A DNA stretch of 64,000 bases from Shouchella hunanensis (GTDB taxonomy: Bacteria > Bacillota > Bacilli > Bacillales > Bacillaceae_D), in contig NZ_CP117834.1 in the NCBI RefSeq assembly GCF_028735875.1, positions 603,501 through 667,500 on the forward strand, read 5' to 3'. Positions 34,971-45,276 of this stretch are shown in pieces. Both the position numbers and the translations under genes were made by a program. Within the stretch, counting starts at the first letter, position 1. Every line of letters begins with the position of its first letter. A model generated the notes under the pieces. It had not been told where the DNA came from, searched no databases, and saw only the letters and a program-made list of their open reading frames with translations.

Positions 34971-35733
34971 GTGAAGTGTAAGGTAGTAACACTAAAATTC
35001 GGCGAAAAGCGTTGGGAATGTTTAGATGAAGGGTCTCCCGATCCGGTCAAAGGTGCAAGAAATCAAATCAGGCGCAGGGCTAAGACAAAAACAGAAGCAA
35101 AGCAAAAGGTACAAAATGAGATTAGAAAAAGACTTAAATGTCTTATTCAAGCACATAGCCAAGGTTCCGATTGAAAAAATAACACACTCATCTTAACAAA
35201 AATTATTAAACACACTTGCTAAAGACTACAGTCTAAATAGCTTGAAGAGTATTAACACCAATGCCAATATGGTTTTTAAGTATGCCATAAGAGAAAATCT
35301 AATTAAGCATAATCAATGAACAGACGCTATTACATAACGAAAACAGAAAACCATTGAAGAAATCAAATCGAATCCGCGATAGGACTAAATTAAACTTGCG
35401 CGTACATAACGAAGATTTTCACGATAAAGATTTTCTTTTCTATCGAGCTAACGGCTATCCTTATATTACCAAAACGGTGCTCAACAGAATGGACAGGCTG
35501 AGACAATCAACAAATATCAAGAAGAGAACAACGCCTCACATTTTCAGACACACGTATATAGCATGATGGCCGAAGCAAAAGTAGACCTTCCGACGATCAT
35601 GTAGCAAGTGGGGCACGAAGATATCGAAACAATGATGAAAGTTTATACACATGTTACTAACAAAATGAAAAAAGATGCCCCCACAAAAGTTACAAACCTT
35701 TACGGGAACATCCTCGAAAAAATCATTTTATAA
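34971..35733 (+). pseudogene. tyrosine recombinase (integrase), heavily decayed
   Basis: Begins at GTG 34,971 (AGGGGTGAGAAG site) with an Arm-binding domain (KCKVVTLKFGEKRWECLDEG, KQKVQNEIRKR), then stops at 35,174. Pieces of the core-binding domain (SLKSINTNANMVFKYAIREN) and catalytic domain (RTTPHIFRHTYIA, then VGHEDIETMMKVYTHV with the Tyr) follow in shifted frames with more stops. The first catalytic Arg region is deleted. Its end is 89 bp before a copy of the groEL 3' sequence, so it is the integrase of an element that used groEL as its target. Confidence 0.85.
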
Positions 35734-35822
35734 AGATCCGTGACATTTACGTGATAGTTTGGACGAATATACCGTCACGGATTAACCAAACCCTAGCGAT
35801 ACCGGGCTTTATGGGGGATGAC

Positions 35823-35840
35823 TTACATCATGCCGCCCAT
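35823..35840. other. attachment-site copy (groEL 3'-end duplicate)
   Basis: TTACATCATGCCGCCCAT, identical over 18 bp to the last five codons plus stop of groEL on the minus strand (38,163-38,180). Flanks differ on both sides. It lies 90 bp after the end of a broken integrase, the place expected for an att junction. Confidence 0.8.
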
Positions 35841-35930
35841 CACCGAACAAAAAATAATAGCCTTTTAAGGGATGGAATTAGAGATGCAAGAGTACGCATC
35901 TTTATATATTATCTTCCCTAAATATACGTT

Positions 35931-35970
35931 GAGTTATATTGAGTTATATTGAGTTATATTAAGTTATGTA
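35931..35970. repeat. 10-bp tandem direct repeats
   Basis: GAGTTATATT occurs three times head to tail (35,931-35,960) followed by a degenerate fourth unit AAGTTATGTA. It lies just inside the proximal element. Could be recombinase arm sites or an iteron-like array, or simple slippage. Confidence 0.75.
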
Positions 35971-36016
35971 TGATTGTATGTCATTCTCTGTTTTGGTATG
36001 TCAAATGTACCTATAT

Positions 36017-36163
36017 CTACTGTCTTCTTTTAATAGATTCAATAGTTTCATTAATATTTTTTGCAGGTGATTTGAAAGAATCATATACCTTTGTCTTATC
36101 ATGAACAATTATGGTGCCAAAGTTATTCTCAAGATCCCAATGTGCCGATACTCTTTTCGCCAT
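36017..36163 (-). CDS. 48-residue protein of unknown function
   Basis: ATG at 36,163 with GGGGTG upstream. The sequence (AKRVSAHWDLENNFGTIIVHDK, then VYDSFKSPAKNINETIES) has no signal or membrane segment and ends in Lys/Arg/Gln. No family recognised. It lies within the groEL-proximal element, whose genes look like island cargo. Confidence 0.45.
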   Translation of the reverse strand: MAKRVSAHWDLENNFGTIIVHDKTKVYDSFKSPAKNINETIESIKRRQ

Positions 36164-36246
36164 AACTACACCCCATCTTTTTGTATGTTTTCATGCACCA
36201 AATATAAATATGAAGAAACTCGGTTTTTCTATGCATATGTGTACAT

Positions 36247-36272
36247 AAAAAGACGTCATTGTATTAGACGCC
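36247..36272 (-). terminator. minus-strand terminator in island
   Basis: GGCGTC/GACGTC stem (one wobble) with a 9-nt loop, then TTTTTA on the minus strand. It lies about 100 bp beyond the 39-residue gene. The 32-codon frame 36,264-36,362 ends inside it but has no ribosome site. Confidence 0.55.
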
Positions 36273-36372
36273 TTCATTAATTGTAATTTGTATAGCAGCC
36301 GAGAGATAAATGAAAATGTAAAAAAGGTCGAGTGTGAAATTAAAGGGCACGATTATGGTCATGCCAAAAAAT

Positions 36373-36492
36373 TTATTTTCTTTTTACCCACTTAACTACT
36401 AACATTATAATTAGAGAGATCATTATGGCTATAACGCCAAAATATAAGACGAGTTGAAATGTGACTCTTGTTGGATCTACAGGTTCAAACAA
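36373..36492 (-). CDS. 39-residue single-helix membrane peptide
   Basis: TTG start at 36,492 with AGGGGGG 6 nt upstream, a very strong site for so short a gene. An acidic head (FEPVDPTRVTF) leads into one membrane helix (QLVLYFGVIAIMISLIIMLVV) and a basic tail (KWVKRK), giving an N-out or hairpin-like topology. It starts 20 bp after the terminator of the secreted-protein gene on the same strand. Possible immunity, toxin or holin-like peptide; no family recognised. Confidence 0.5.
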   Translation of the reverse strand: MFEPVDPTRVTFQLVLYFGVIAIMISLIIMLVVKWVKRK

Positions 36493-36511
36493 AGTATGCC
36501 CCCCTAAAAAA

Positions 36512-36540
36512 GATATAGTGGTCTTGGTGACCACTATATC
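36512..36540 (-). terminator. terminator of the secreted protein gene
   Basis: Perfect 12-bp stem GATATAGTGGTC/GACCACTATATC with a 5-nt loop, followed by TTTTTT on the minus strand. Located 28 bp after the stop codon. Confidence 0.92.
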
Positions 36541-36567
36541 ATAGTCTTAGCAATGAGATCTACATTA

Positions 36568-37362
36568 CTATCTTACTACTTCAGCCGAGGCCGATGGAAT
36601 AAAATCAGCATGTAATGTTAAGTCAACTAGTCTTGTAAAGGTTGCGGCACCAAAAGGGTCATTAAGCTCAAAAGTCCCTTGTACAATTGAATTTCTATTG
36701 TTATTTACAACAACTCTTGTACTCCCTGAGCCAGAACCAGGTGTTACATCTACAACTCCTTGATGATCATAGACATTTGCGTAAAAATTATTGGAAGAAT
36801 TAACTGCATTTGACCAATAGGCAGCGGTCTGTGTTTGCGCATTATTAATCCAAAGTACACTAAAAGTGTGAACATAGTTAGAGAACCAACCATCGTTGTA
36901 AGGGTCTGGTTCAGTAATAGCTAAAGGGCTGACTTCATTTTCAACACTTTCTGTGGACAAGGAGGCGCTTAAAGAGCTTCCATCATTAAAAACGTAGGTT
37001 ACGTCATCTGTTTCTCCTGCTTCCGCATTTAATTCCGTACCTTCGAATAGATCATTAAATTCATCGTCGTTAGTCCAGACTTTATACGCCTCTGTATGCT
37101 TAGAAAGCTCTGGGTTTTCATCAACTAGTTCTGCTATGCGGTTAAGATCATCGTTAGATTCATCTTCATTTAGAGTTAGTGTTTGGATAATTGAGTCTTC
37201 TTTAAAACCTTCTTCAAATTTTTCTTCCTCTTTGACACTTTCTAAAAGAGTTTTGAATTCCTCTTCCTCGTTGATTGTGCTTGCAAAAGCTGAATTACTA
37301 GTAGTGCTTAGTGCGGATAGTGCGAATAATGAACTGAACGTAAAGATTAAAGCCTTTTTCAT
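36568..37362 (-). CDS. secreted protein of unknown function, island cargo
   Basis: 264 residues. Signal peptide residues 1-27 (ending SAFAST). Residues 28-145 are very acidic, like a propeptide (INEEEEFKTLLESVKEEEKFEEG). The C-terminal part is different: aromatic and Asn/Ser rich (NDGWFSNYVHTFSVLWINNAQ, AAYWSNAVNSSNNFYANVYD, GSGSGSTRVVVNNNRNS). No cysteines in the mature part. AAAGGAG precedes the ATG. I recognise no family; a secreted toxin, bacteriocin-like or surface protein is possible. It is intact in an otherwise decayed element. Confidence 0.7.
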   Translation of the reverse strand: MKKALIFTFSSLFALSALSTTSNSAFASTINEEEEFKTLLESVKEEEKFEEGFKEDSIIQTLTLNEDESNDDLNRIAELVDENPELSKHTEAYKVWTNDDEFNDLFEGTELNAEAGETDDVTYVFNDGSSLSASLSTESVENEVSPLAITEPDPYNDGWFSNYVHTFSVLWINNAQTQTAAYWSNAVNSSNNFYANVYDHQGVVDVTPGSGSGSTRVVVNNNRNSIVQGTFELNDPFGAATFTRLVDLTLHADFIPSASAEVVR

Positions 37363-37600
37363 TGTTCGTTCTCTCCTTTAATTAATATATTTTGAAAAGG
37401 TGGTGATAATTACCAATTCCTCTTCAATGCTAGTAAAGATTAGTGGAAATATCAACCGCATTAGTAATATCAAGAATATTAAGACTTAAATTCGTTGATA
37501 TAACAAACTTTCAAGTTGTTGAACGTTCTCAGCAATAGCGTTGGTGTTTGTCGTGTAAGCATTAATCGCAATTATCGATGCAATTTGTCCACTCTCGTAC

Positions 37601-38074
37601 TATTCGCAGAACCGCTTAAAGGAATTTGAATTACTAACACCTAAGAATTCTTCAAAAAGAACAATCCAAATTGATGAGTTTGTTCTTGGAGAACTCAAAA
37701 CCCTTAAGAAGATCATGAATGAGTACAAGCTCAGAAAAGGTAAAGAGTATAACGATCAAGGGTTTATATTTGTAGACACGAATAGAAAGCCCGGTTACCC
37801 AATGATTATTAAAACTGTCGGTCGTAGAATAAAACGAATTTTAAAATTAGCTCAGTTGGATGAATCACTCACCCCTCACTCTCCAAGACTTACCCATACC
37901 TCTTTATTAGCTGAGGCTGGTGTTTCTCTTGAAGAGATCATGGAACGATTAGGACATAAGAATGATTCAGTCACAAGAGACGTTTATCTACACGTATCAA
38001 AATCACGCAAAAAAGAGGCTGCTGTAAAGTTCAGCAACCTCATGGATAGTGTAAGAAATAAAAATTCGGGGTAG
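37601..38074 (+). pseudogene. tyrosine recombinase (integrase), C-terminal remnant
   Basis: An open frame without a valid start covers the catalytic half: FELLTPKNSSKRTIQID, then FIFVDTNRKPGYPMI, SLTPHSPRLTHTSLLAEAGV, IMERLGHKNDSVTRD and the Tyr in VYLHVSKSRKKE. The N-terminal domains and first catalytic Arg are absent. The usual HSLRHTH reads HSPRLTH, so the His after the second Arg is lost. It ends 89 bp before the groEL 3' end. An ATG at 37,715 would give 119 residues, but this is a truncated integrase. Confidence 0.85.
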
Positions 38075-38162
38075 AAAGTATGTCAAAAGCATGTCATATC
38101 ATACAATTAACTACACTAACAAACCCGAAACCCTTAAAGCATCAAGGGGTCAGAGAGGCATG

Positions 38163-39833
<1,671 letters not shown>

Positions 39834-39854
39834 TTATTCGTTCTTTATTAGCTT

Positions 39855-40139
39855 TTAGCCAATGATTGCTAGAACATCGCTTTCGCGAAGAATAAGATAG
39901 TCCGTACCTTCATACTTTACTTCTGTACCTGCATATTTTGAGAAGATGATGGAATCGCCTTCTTTTACTTCAAGCGCTACTTTTTCACCGTTTTCTGTTA
40001 CACGACCTGTACCTACAGCTACGACCTTGCCTTCTTGCGGCTTTTCTTGTGCAGAGTCAGGTAGTACAATCCCACTCGCTGTTTTTTCCTCTGATTGGAT
40101 TTGCTCAATAATGATGCGATCTCCTAATGGTTTTAACAA
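39855..40139 (-). CDS. groES: co-chaperonin GroES (HSP10)
   Basis: 94 residues starting at TTG 40,139, which places the AGGAGG site 9 nt upstream and gives the usual GroES opening LLKPLGDRI; a GTG three codons earlier overlaps the site. The mobile loop ([20 protein letters not shown]) and end [14 protein letters not shown] are standard. Caps the GroEL chamber. First gene of groESL. Confidence 0.96.
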   Translation of the reverse strand: MLKPLGDRIIIEQIQSEEKTASGIVLPDSAQEKPQEGKVVAVGTGRVTENGEKVALEVKEGDSIIFSKYAGTEVKYEGTDYLILRESDVLAIIG

Positions 40140-40179
40140 GGAAAACACCCTCCTTTGAAGACGTATGTAGTGATTATTA

Positions 40180-40206
40180 TTAGCACTCGTTTGTGATGAG
40201 TGCTAA
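40180..40206. promoter_or_regulatory. CIRCE operator (HrcA binding site)
   Basis: Perfect TTAGCACTC-N9-GAGTGCTAA. It overlaps the groESL transcription start region, 41 bp upstream of groES. HrcA repression of groESL is therefore expected. Confidence 0.97.
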
Positions 40207-40216
40207 CACATTTCCT

Positions 40217-40245
40217 ATGATAATCATTCTGCTCGCGTTTTGCAA
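40217..40245 (-). promoter_or_regulatory. sigma-A promoter of groESL
   Basis: Minus strand TTGCAA (-35, 40,240-40,245), 17-bp spacer, TATCAT (-10, 40,217-40,222), directly upstream of CIRCE. Confidence 0.75.
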
Positions 40246-40365
40246 GAGGTAAGCCTGACTTTTTTTTGGACAGTTTCTTTAAAAAGGGTCTGAAAAGGAA
40301 AACGAATGCATAATATGGTATGATGAGTGGGAATTTAGACTGATCATGTGTAAAGGAGTTCGCTT

Positions 40366-41280
40366 GTGAATAAGATCTATTATAGCTTAGGAATTTTGTT
40401 TTTCGTTATTATGCAAATTGCTGTAGCGTTTACGCTTGTGGTCGTTTTTCAAGGTGTTTTAACTATGAATAGCGGGCTATCCATTCTTCTTGCTGTTCCA
40501 TTAACAATTGCCATTGCGTTTCTAACGTCGCGAATGGTTAGTCGAAATACAGTAACGATGCGATACGCACTCGTTGTACTTGCCTATATTGTGATGCAAA
40601 CAGGACTTGCTTTAGTTGCTTCTACTCTACTTGCATCGATTTTCAACGTCACAAACCAAGCTCTTTTAATCGGTCTATCGTCCATACTCTCATTTACTGT
40701 CGGTCTTGTTGTTATTTTACTGATTTTGCGTCGAGACGAACAGCTAGATGGTGGGTTAAGAGGACCTAAAATGAAAACAGGCGAAACCGTTGCTTGGTCC
40801 ATTATCGGTATCTTTCTAGTATTTGGGACACAAATCGTTGCTGGTTTAATTCAGTCTCTGTTGTTTGGCATTGATCAAGGGTCTGAGAATACGGCGGATT
40901 TAGTCGCGATTGCACAAGAATTTTTACCGTTCATTATTGTTATTGCTGTTATTGGTCCGATCATAGAAGAACTGGTTTTCAGAAAAGCAATATTTGGCTG
41001 GCTATATCGCCGCACAAACTTTTTCGTTGCAGGGTTAATTAGTTCTCTTATTTTCGCTGTCATTCATTTTGATTTTGAGCATATTCTCATTTATGGCGCA
41101 ATGGGCTTTGCCTTCGCTTTCCTATATGTGAAAACAAAACGAATCATTGTTCCAATTATCGCCCACATTGCGTTAAATTCATTTGTCGTTGTTGTTCAAG
41201 TACTCTTCATTGATAAAATTAATGAGTTTATGGACACGGCTACTTTCATCTCTACTATGATTGGAATGATATTATTATGA
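40366..41280 (+). CDS. CPBP family intramembrane metalloprotease, YdiL homologue
   Basis: 304 residues from GTG 40,366 with AAAGGAG 7 nt upstream. About eight hydrophobic segments. The CPBP/Abi motifs are present: EELVFRKAIFGWLYRR near 205-220, FAVIHFDFEHI and IIAHIALNSFV supplying the two His ligands. Such membrane proteases or bacteriocin-immunity relatives are seen next to groESL in B. subtilis (ydiL). The stop overlaps the next gene (ATGA). Confidence 0.85.
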   Translation: MNKIYYSLGILFFVIMQIAVAFTLVVVFQGVLTMNSGLSILLAVPLTIAIAFLTSRMVSRNTVTMRYALVVLAYIVMQTGLALVASTLLASIFNVTNQALLIGLSSILSFTVGLVVILLILRRDEQLDGGLRGPKMKTGETVAWSIIGIFLVFGTQIVAGLIQSLLFGIDQGSENTADLVAIAQEFLPFIIVIAVIGPIIEELVFRKAIFGWLYRRTNFFVAGLISSLIFAVIHFDFEHILIYGAMGFAFAFLYVKTKRIIVPIIAHIALNSFVVVVQVLFIDKINEFMDTATFISTMIGMILL

Positions 41281-41450
41281 GATTCTATGGTTTCTTCTAC
41301 ATTCTACTTGCCTTTCTTTTTGTCTATTTAACGTACATTCAAGTAGAAGCAAATGGGTGGGGGATTTTCCCAGTCGTGCTCGCTTTTGTAGCTGCAGTTG
41401 ATTTCTATCTTGGCTGGCAAGCACTTAGACGACCTCCCAAAGATAAATAA
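41277..41450 (+). CDS. YdiK-like small membrane protein (DUF4305)
   Basis: 57 residues; the ATG overlaps the upstream stop by four bases. Two hydrophobic segments (FYGFFYILLAFLFVYLTYIQ and GIFPVVLAFVAAVDFYLG) and a basic tail RRPPKDK. Size, layout and place beside the ydiL homologue match YdiK of B. subtilis. Function unknown. Confidence 0.75.
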   Translation: MRFYGFFYILLAFLFVYLTYIQVEANGWGIFPVVLAFVAAVDFYLGWQALRRPPKDK

Positions 41451-41458
41451 CACACGTT

Positions 41459-41490
41459 AAAACCGACCGGTTACCAAACCGGTCGGTTTT
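41459..41490. terminator. bidirectional terminator between ydiK-like gene and dehydrogenase
   Basis: Stem AAAACCGACCGGTT/AACCGGTCGGTTTT, then T. It overlaps the last codons of the minus-strand dehydrogenase. Confidence 0.88.
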
Positions 41491-42565
41491 TGTTCCATTC
41501 TTCAATTTGATCGATTGCTTTTCGTACGTCTACTGCACTGATGACGCCTGGCATAACATGAATAGACTCTTCTTGAATCGTCGCTTTTTCACATACCGCG
41601 TTTAAATCCGCTGAACCTACGTCAATCCCTAAATCGATTAATGAAGTGGGTAGTTCCACTTTATGATAAAAAGGTATTAATCGTTCAATTTCATTCCAAT
41701 TTTCTTCTAAAGCAAGCTGGACAAGAATACCGTAAGCCACTTTGTCCCCGTGCAGAACATCGTGAGTTTCTCTCAATGCTGTTAAGCCATTATGGATCGA
41801 ATGAGCGCCTGCAATACGTCCATATTTGTCTCCAAATCCTCCGACCATACCACCTAGCATAATGATTGCTTCCACTACTTTACAATAGGCGCTTGATACT
41901 TCTTTATCTGCTAACGACTTTATGCTTTCTTCACTTTTTTCAAGTAATACAGACTGACAAAGCTGTGCAGCATAATAAGAGATATCAAGTGCTGCACGCC
42001 TATCTGTAATGGCACGAAGCTGAACATCGGCCTCGTACCATTTCGCCAGTGTATCTCCAATTCCAGCAAGAAAAAAAGCCTTCGGTGTTGTAAGCAATAC
42101 ATGTGGGTCTACTAATAGCAGACTTGCATTCTGTTCATACACATCAAAGTGAGTATAAACCCCTTCCTCATTATAGATAACAGAAATGGGTGTCCACGGT
42201 GCACAATTAGAAGCAAGAGTTGGAATAAGTACATATGGCTGAGAAAGGAGATGAGCTGTCCCCTTTACGGCATCCATTAACGTTCCTCCTCCTACTCCAA
42301 TAAGTGCATCATAGTTCCCATCCAGCGCCATTTCTGCTAAACGTCTCATTTCAGCTACTGAACACAGACCAGCATAAGGCTCATATGTTGCTTCAACTTC
42401 TTTCAATTCTGGCCAAAAAGCGGCAATGGCTTTCCAAGAAGCATGACCGTGAACGACAAGCACTCGCTTATACTTTCGTGCTACTAGCCTTTCTTCTAAC
42501 TCAGATAAGGCGCCTTCTGCAAAAACATATTCCTGTGGTGCACCACGAACGATAAGCGAGCTCAC
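41471..42565 (-). CDS. iron-containing alcohol dehydrogenase family oxidoreductase
   Basis: 364 residues. NAD-binding GVGGGTLMDAVK near 94-105; metal-site residues in GIGDTLAKWYEA and GAHSIHNGL plus HDVLHGDKVAYG. It is in the glycerol-dehydrogenase-like branch (YbdH/HcxA group). Its ATG overlaps the metQ stop by four bases, so it is read from the metNIQ transcript and would be under the same SAM riboswitch. That suggests a role linked to methionine or a keto-acid salvage intermediate, but this is inference. Confidence 0.82.
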   Translation of the reverse strand: MSSLIVRGAPQEYVFAEGALSELEERLVARKYKRVLVVHGHASWKAIAAFWPELKEVEATYEPYAGLCSVAEMRRLAEMALDGNYDALIGVGGGTLMDAVKGTAHLLSQPYVLIPTLASNCAPWTPISVIYNEEGVYTHFDVYEQNASLLLVDPHVLLTTPKAFFLAGIGDTLAKWYEADVQLRAITDRRAALDISYYAAQLCQSVLLEKSEESIKSLADKEVSSAYCKVVEAIIMLGGMVGGFGDKYGRIAGAHSIHNGLTALRETHDVLHGDKVAYGILVQLALEENWNEIERLIPFYHKVELPTSLIDLGIDVGSADLNAVCEKATIQEESIHVMPGVISAVDVRKAIDQIEEWNKNRPVW

Positions 42566-43383
42566 TGTTCCATCCAGTTTGGCTTTCCAAACCCTTCAAA
42601 CTCTTCATCAATGACAGCTTCAAATTCGTCCGATTCAATAACCGCTTGAATATCTTGAGCTAATTGTCCGTCTACGTCTTCAGAACGAACCGCAACCACA
42701 TTTCGGTATTGATCAGCCATATCTTCCAACTCTAATGCCGTTGTTAAATCCAACCCTGCCGAAAGAGCAAAATTACCTGGCACGGCAGTGAGTGGCTTTT
42801 GCCCTACTTCTCTTGGAAGCTGCGCGGCTTCGAGTTCAACAAATTGGAGATTGTGTTTGTTTTCATCAATGTCTTGAATAGAAACTGTTAACGGATCGAT
42901 TTCGTCTTTAAATGTAATTAAGCCAGCATCTTCTAACATTAAAAAGGCTCTTGCCCCATTGGTCGGGTCATTAGGTATCGCTATTTCTACACCATCTTCA
43001 ATGTCCTCTAGCGATTGGTACGCTTCTGAGTAGATACCCATTGGGGCAGTTGGTACCGTTACTAAGCTAGCTAAGTCTAAATCATTGTTTTCTGCAAAAG
43101 CATCTAGATAGACTTGGTGCTGAAATAAATTTGCATCATCTGTGCCATTGGCAAGCTCACGATTTGGGATAATATAATCCTGGTATTCATTGATCGTAAC
43201 AGAATACCCTTTTTCTTCAAGGCCAGGAACGATGGCTTTTGTGAGCATATCACTATACGGTCCGGCTGTCGCACCAAAACTTATTTCTTGACTATCCTCT
43301 CCTGCATTACTGTCACCACATGCACTTAATGTTACTAATGCTCCAAGTGTAGCTACACTCCAAATCCAGTTGGTATTCTTCAT
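42562..43383 (-). CDS. metQ: methionine-binding lipoprotein MetQ
   Basis: 273 residues. Signal with lipobox TLSACGDS; NlpA/MetQ family features are GATAGPYSDML, TINEYQDYIIPNRELANGTDDANLFQH, and GAPMGIYSE-like VPTAPMGIYS and IAIPNDPTNGARA. Captures methionine for MetNI. Third gene of metN-metI-metQ; 21 bp after metI. Confidence 0.94.
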   Translation of the reverse strand: MKNTNWIWSVATLGALVTLSACGDSNAGEDSQEISFGATAGPYSDMLTKAIVPGLEEKGYSVTINEYQDYIIPNRELANGTDDANLFQHQVYLDAFAENNDLDLASLVTVPTAPMGIYSEAYQSLEDIEDGVEIAIPNDPTNGARAFLMLEDAGLITFKDEIDPLTVSIQDIDENKHNLQFVELEAAQLPREVGQKPLTAVPGNFALSAGLDLTTALELEDMADQYRNVVAVRSEDVDGQLAQDIQAVIESDEFEAVIDEEFEGFGKPNWMEQ

Positions 43384-43404
43384 TTGTTTCTCTCCTTTAA
43401 TTGT

Positions 43405-44076
43405 CTATTTTCTTTTATCTGTCGTTTTTGCAATATAGTCTCCAAGTAATTGCAATACTTGAACAAACGCAATTAAAATTACGACCGTTGAAATCATAAT
43501 GGTATTGTCGTAGCGATAATGACCATAACGGATTGCTAAATCCCCAACACCGCCTCCACCAATCACACCAGCCATTGCTGAATAGGCAACAAGACTAATG
43601 ACGGTTAAGGTTAATCCTTGAATCATTGAGGCTCTGCCTTCTAAAAACAACACATCTTTAATAATCATCCATGGTGTTGCACCTGTAGCAACAGCTGCTT
43701 CAATCATCCCTTTATCAATCTCACGCATAGCACTCTCCACAATTCGAGCAAAGAAAGGAATGGCTGCTACTGATAGCGAAACACTTGCTGCAACAGGACC
43801 GGTTGTCGTTCCTACAATAAGGTTCGTAAACGGATATAATGCAACGAGTAAGATGATAAATGGTATCGAACGTATGATATTCACAAAAACACCTAACACA
43901 TTCTGTACCACACGATTCTCCCAAAATAAGCCCCGATCTGTTGCAAACAACACAACCCCTAACGGAAAGCCGATAACAATCGCCACAGCGGTGGAAATAC
44001 TAATCATCAACAGTGTTTCAAGAAATGCACTCCACATTGTAGGCAACATCTCAATTAAGTGGGGAATGTCCATCAC
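43405..44076 (-). CDS. metI: methionine ABC transporter permease MetI
   Basis: 223 residues, five to six hydrophobic segments, with the EAA loop (EAAVATGATPWMIIKDVLFLEGRA) near 141-164. It overlaps metN by 26 bp. Forms the inner-membrane homodimer for methionine uptake, together with MetN and MetQ. Confidence 0.94.
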   Translation of the reverse strand: MMDIPHLIEMLPTMWSAFLETLLMISISTAVAIVIGFPLGVVLFATDRGLFWENRVVQNVLGVFVNIIRSIPFIILLVALYPFTNLIVGTTTGPVAASVSLSVAAIPFFARIVESAMREIDKGMIEAAVATGATPWMIIKDVLFLEGRASMIQGLTLTVISLVAYSAMAGVIGGGGVGDLAIRYGHYRYDNTIMISTVVILIAFVQVLQLLGDYIAKTTDKRK

Positions 44077-45076
44077 GAATCACCTCCACTTCAGCAGAAC
44101 GCTTTTCAATATAAGCCAATGCTTGTTTAACGGCCACCGCTTCTCCTTGAAGCTCAAGGATAAAAATACCTAAAGGCTTTCCATCAATATATTCAATGGC
44201 ACCATGTAAGAAATTACCGTTTAACGAAAATTGTTGTAGCATATCAGAAATAATACCTTCTCCAGCAATCTCTCCTTTAAATACCACTTTTGCAATAGTA
44301 CCCGTAAACTGCGCAAGGGTTCGCTCTGGAACGTTAAACGAAACAACATTCTCAATAAATTCTTTTGTTAATTCTTCTTTCGGTTCGGCAAACAAGTCAT
44401 ATACGTTACCTTGTTCAACAATTTTGCCATGTTGCATCACCGCCATCTTATGACAAATCTCTTTTACAACGTTCATTTCATGCGTGATAAGGACGATCGT
44501 TAAACCTAATTCCTTATTCAACGATTGAAGTAACTGCAAGATGGATTTCGTCGTTGTCGGGTCAAGTGCAGAAGTGGCTTCATCACATAGCAAAACACGT
44601 GGGTTATTTGCAAGTGCTCTCGCTATACCAACCCGTTGCTTTTGTCCACCGCTTAACTGGGCAGGGTACGCATCTCGCTTATCGGAAAGACCCACACGCT
44701 TGAGCAGTTCGTCCACCCTTGTTGGGACAGTGCTCTGTTCAACTCCTGCTGCTTTAAGTGCAAATGCGATATTTCCATAAACCGTCTTCTGATTAATCAA
44801 ATAAAAGTGTTGAAAAATCATTCCAATTTTTAAACGAGCTTCCCGTAGCCTGCTTGAATTTAGTTTCGTTAAATCAATACCGTCAACATTAATGGTTCCG
44901 CTTGTTGGACGTTCTAGCAAATTCATACAGCGTAGGAGTGAACTTTTTCCTGCACCTGAATAACCAACAATGCCAAATATTTCTCCTTTTTCGACTCTAA
45001 ACGAAACATTATCTACACCAATAACCGTTCTTTTTTTGCTCTTATAAATCTTTGTTAATTCACGCGCTTCAATCAT
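44051..45076 (-). CDS. metN: methionine ABC transporter ATPase MetN
   Basis: 341 residues. Walker A GYSGAGKSS near 38-46, signature LSGGQKQR, Walker B VLLCDEATSALDP, ITHEM. The C-terminal 90 residues are a NIL domain (FLHGAIEYIDGKPLGIFILEL) that senses methionine and inhibits transport. First gene of the operon, 16 bp after the riboswitch terminator; GGGAGTGAGTGG lies before the ATG. Confidence 0.95.
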   Translation of the reverse strand: MIEARELTKIYKSKKRTVIGVDNVSFRVEKGEIFGIVGYSGAGKSSLLRCMNLLERPTSGTINVDGIDLTKLNSSRLREARLKIGMIFQHFYLINQKTVYGNIAFALKAAGVEQSTVPTRVDELLKRVGLSDKRDAYPAQLSGGQKQRVGIARALANNPRVLLCDEATSALDPTTTKSILQLLQSLNKELGLTIVLITHEMNVVKEICHKMAVMQHGKIVEQGNVYDLFAEPKEELTKEFIENVVSFNVPERTLAQFTGTIAKVVFKGEIAGEGIISDMLQQFSLNGNFLHGAIEYIDGKPLGIFILELQGEAVAVKQALAYIEKRSAEVEVIRDGHSPLN

Positions 45077-45091
45077 CCACTCACTCCCAAA

Positions 45092-45256
45092 TAAAAAATG
45101 CTTCTTTCATGATGAAAGAAGCATCGAAAACCGGTCTGTTTTTTCGACTTATCTTCCAGAATAAAATGATTCTGTAGGATTTGGCACCTTCCAAATAAAT
45201 GTGGAGGTTGCTGGACGTCAACGGGCCTATTCCCTCAGTCGCTCTTGATAAGTGTT
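45092..45256 (-). promoter_or_regulatory. SAM-I riboswitch (S box) with terminator
   Basis: On the minus strand ACTTATC pairs with GATAAGT to form P1 (45,147-45,255 region). The conserved SAM-I elements follow in order: CTTATCAAGAG, GAGGGAATAGGCCCG, GACGTCCAGCAACC and GGTGCCAAATCC. Downstream is a terminator ATGCTTCTTTCAT/ATGAAAGAAGCAT then TTTTTT (45,092-45,124). High SAM should stop transcription into metNIQ. Confidence 0.95.
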
Positions 45257-45276
45257 AACGATTTAGTTGTCTTTGT

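Noticed and set aside
37715..38074. A complete 119-residue integrase gene
   Set aside because: The homologous frame runs further upstream without a start, and essential N-terminal domains and Arg are missing, so it is a remnant.
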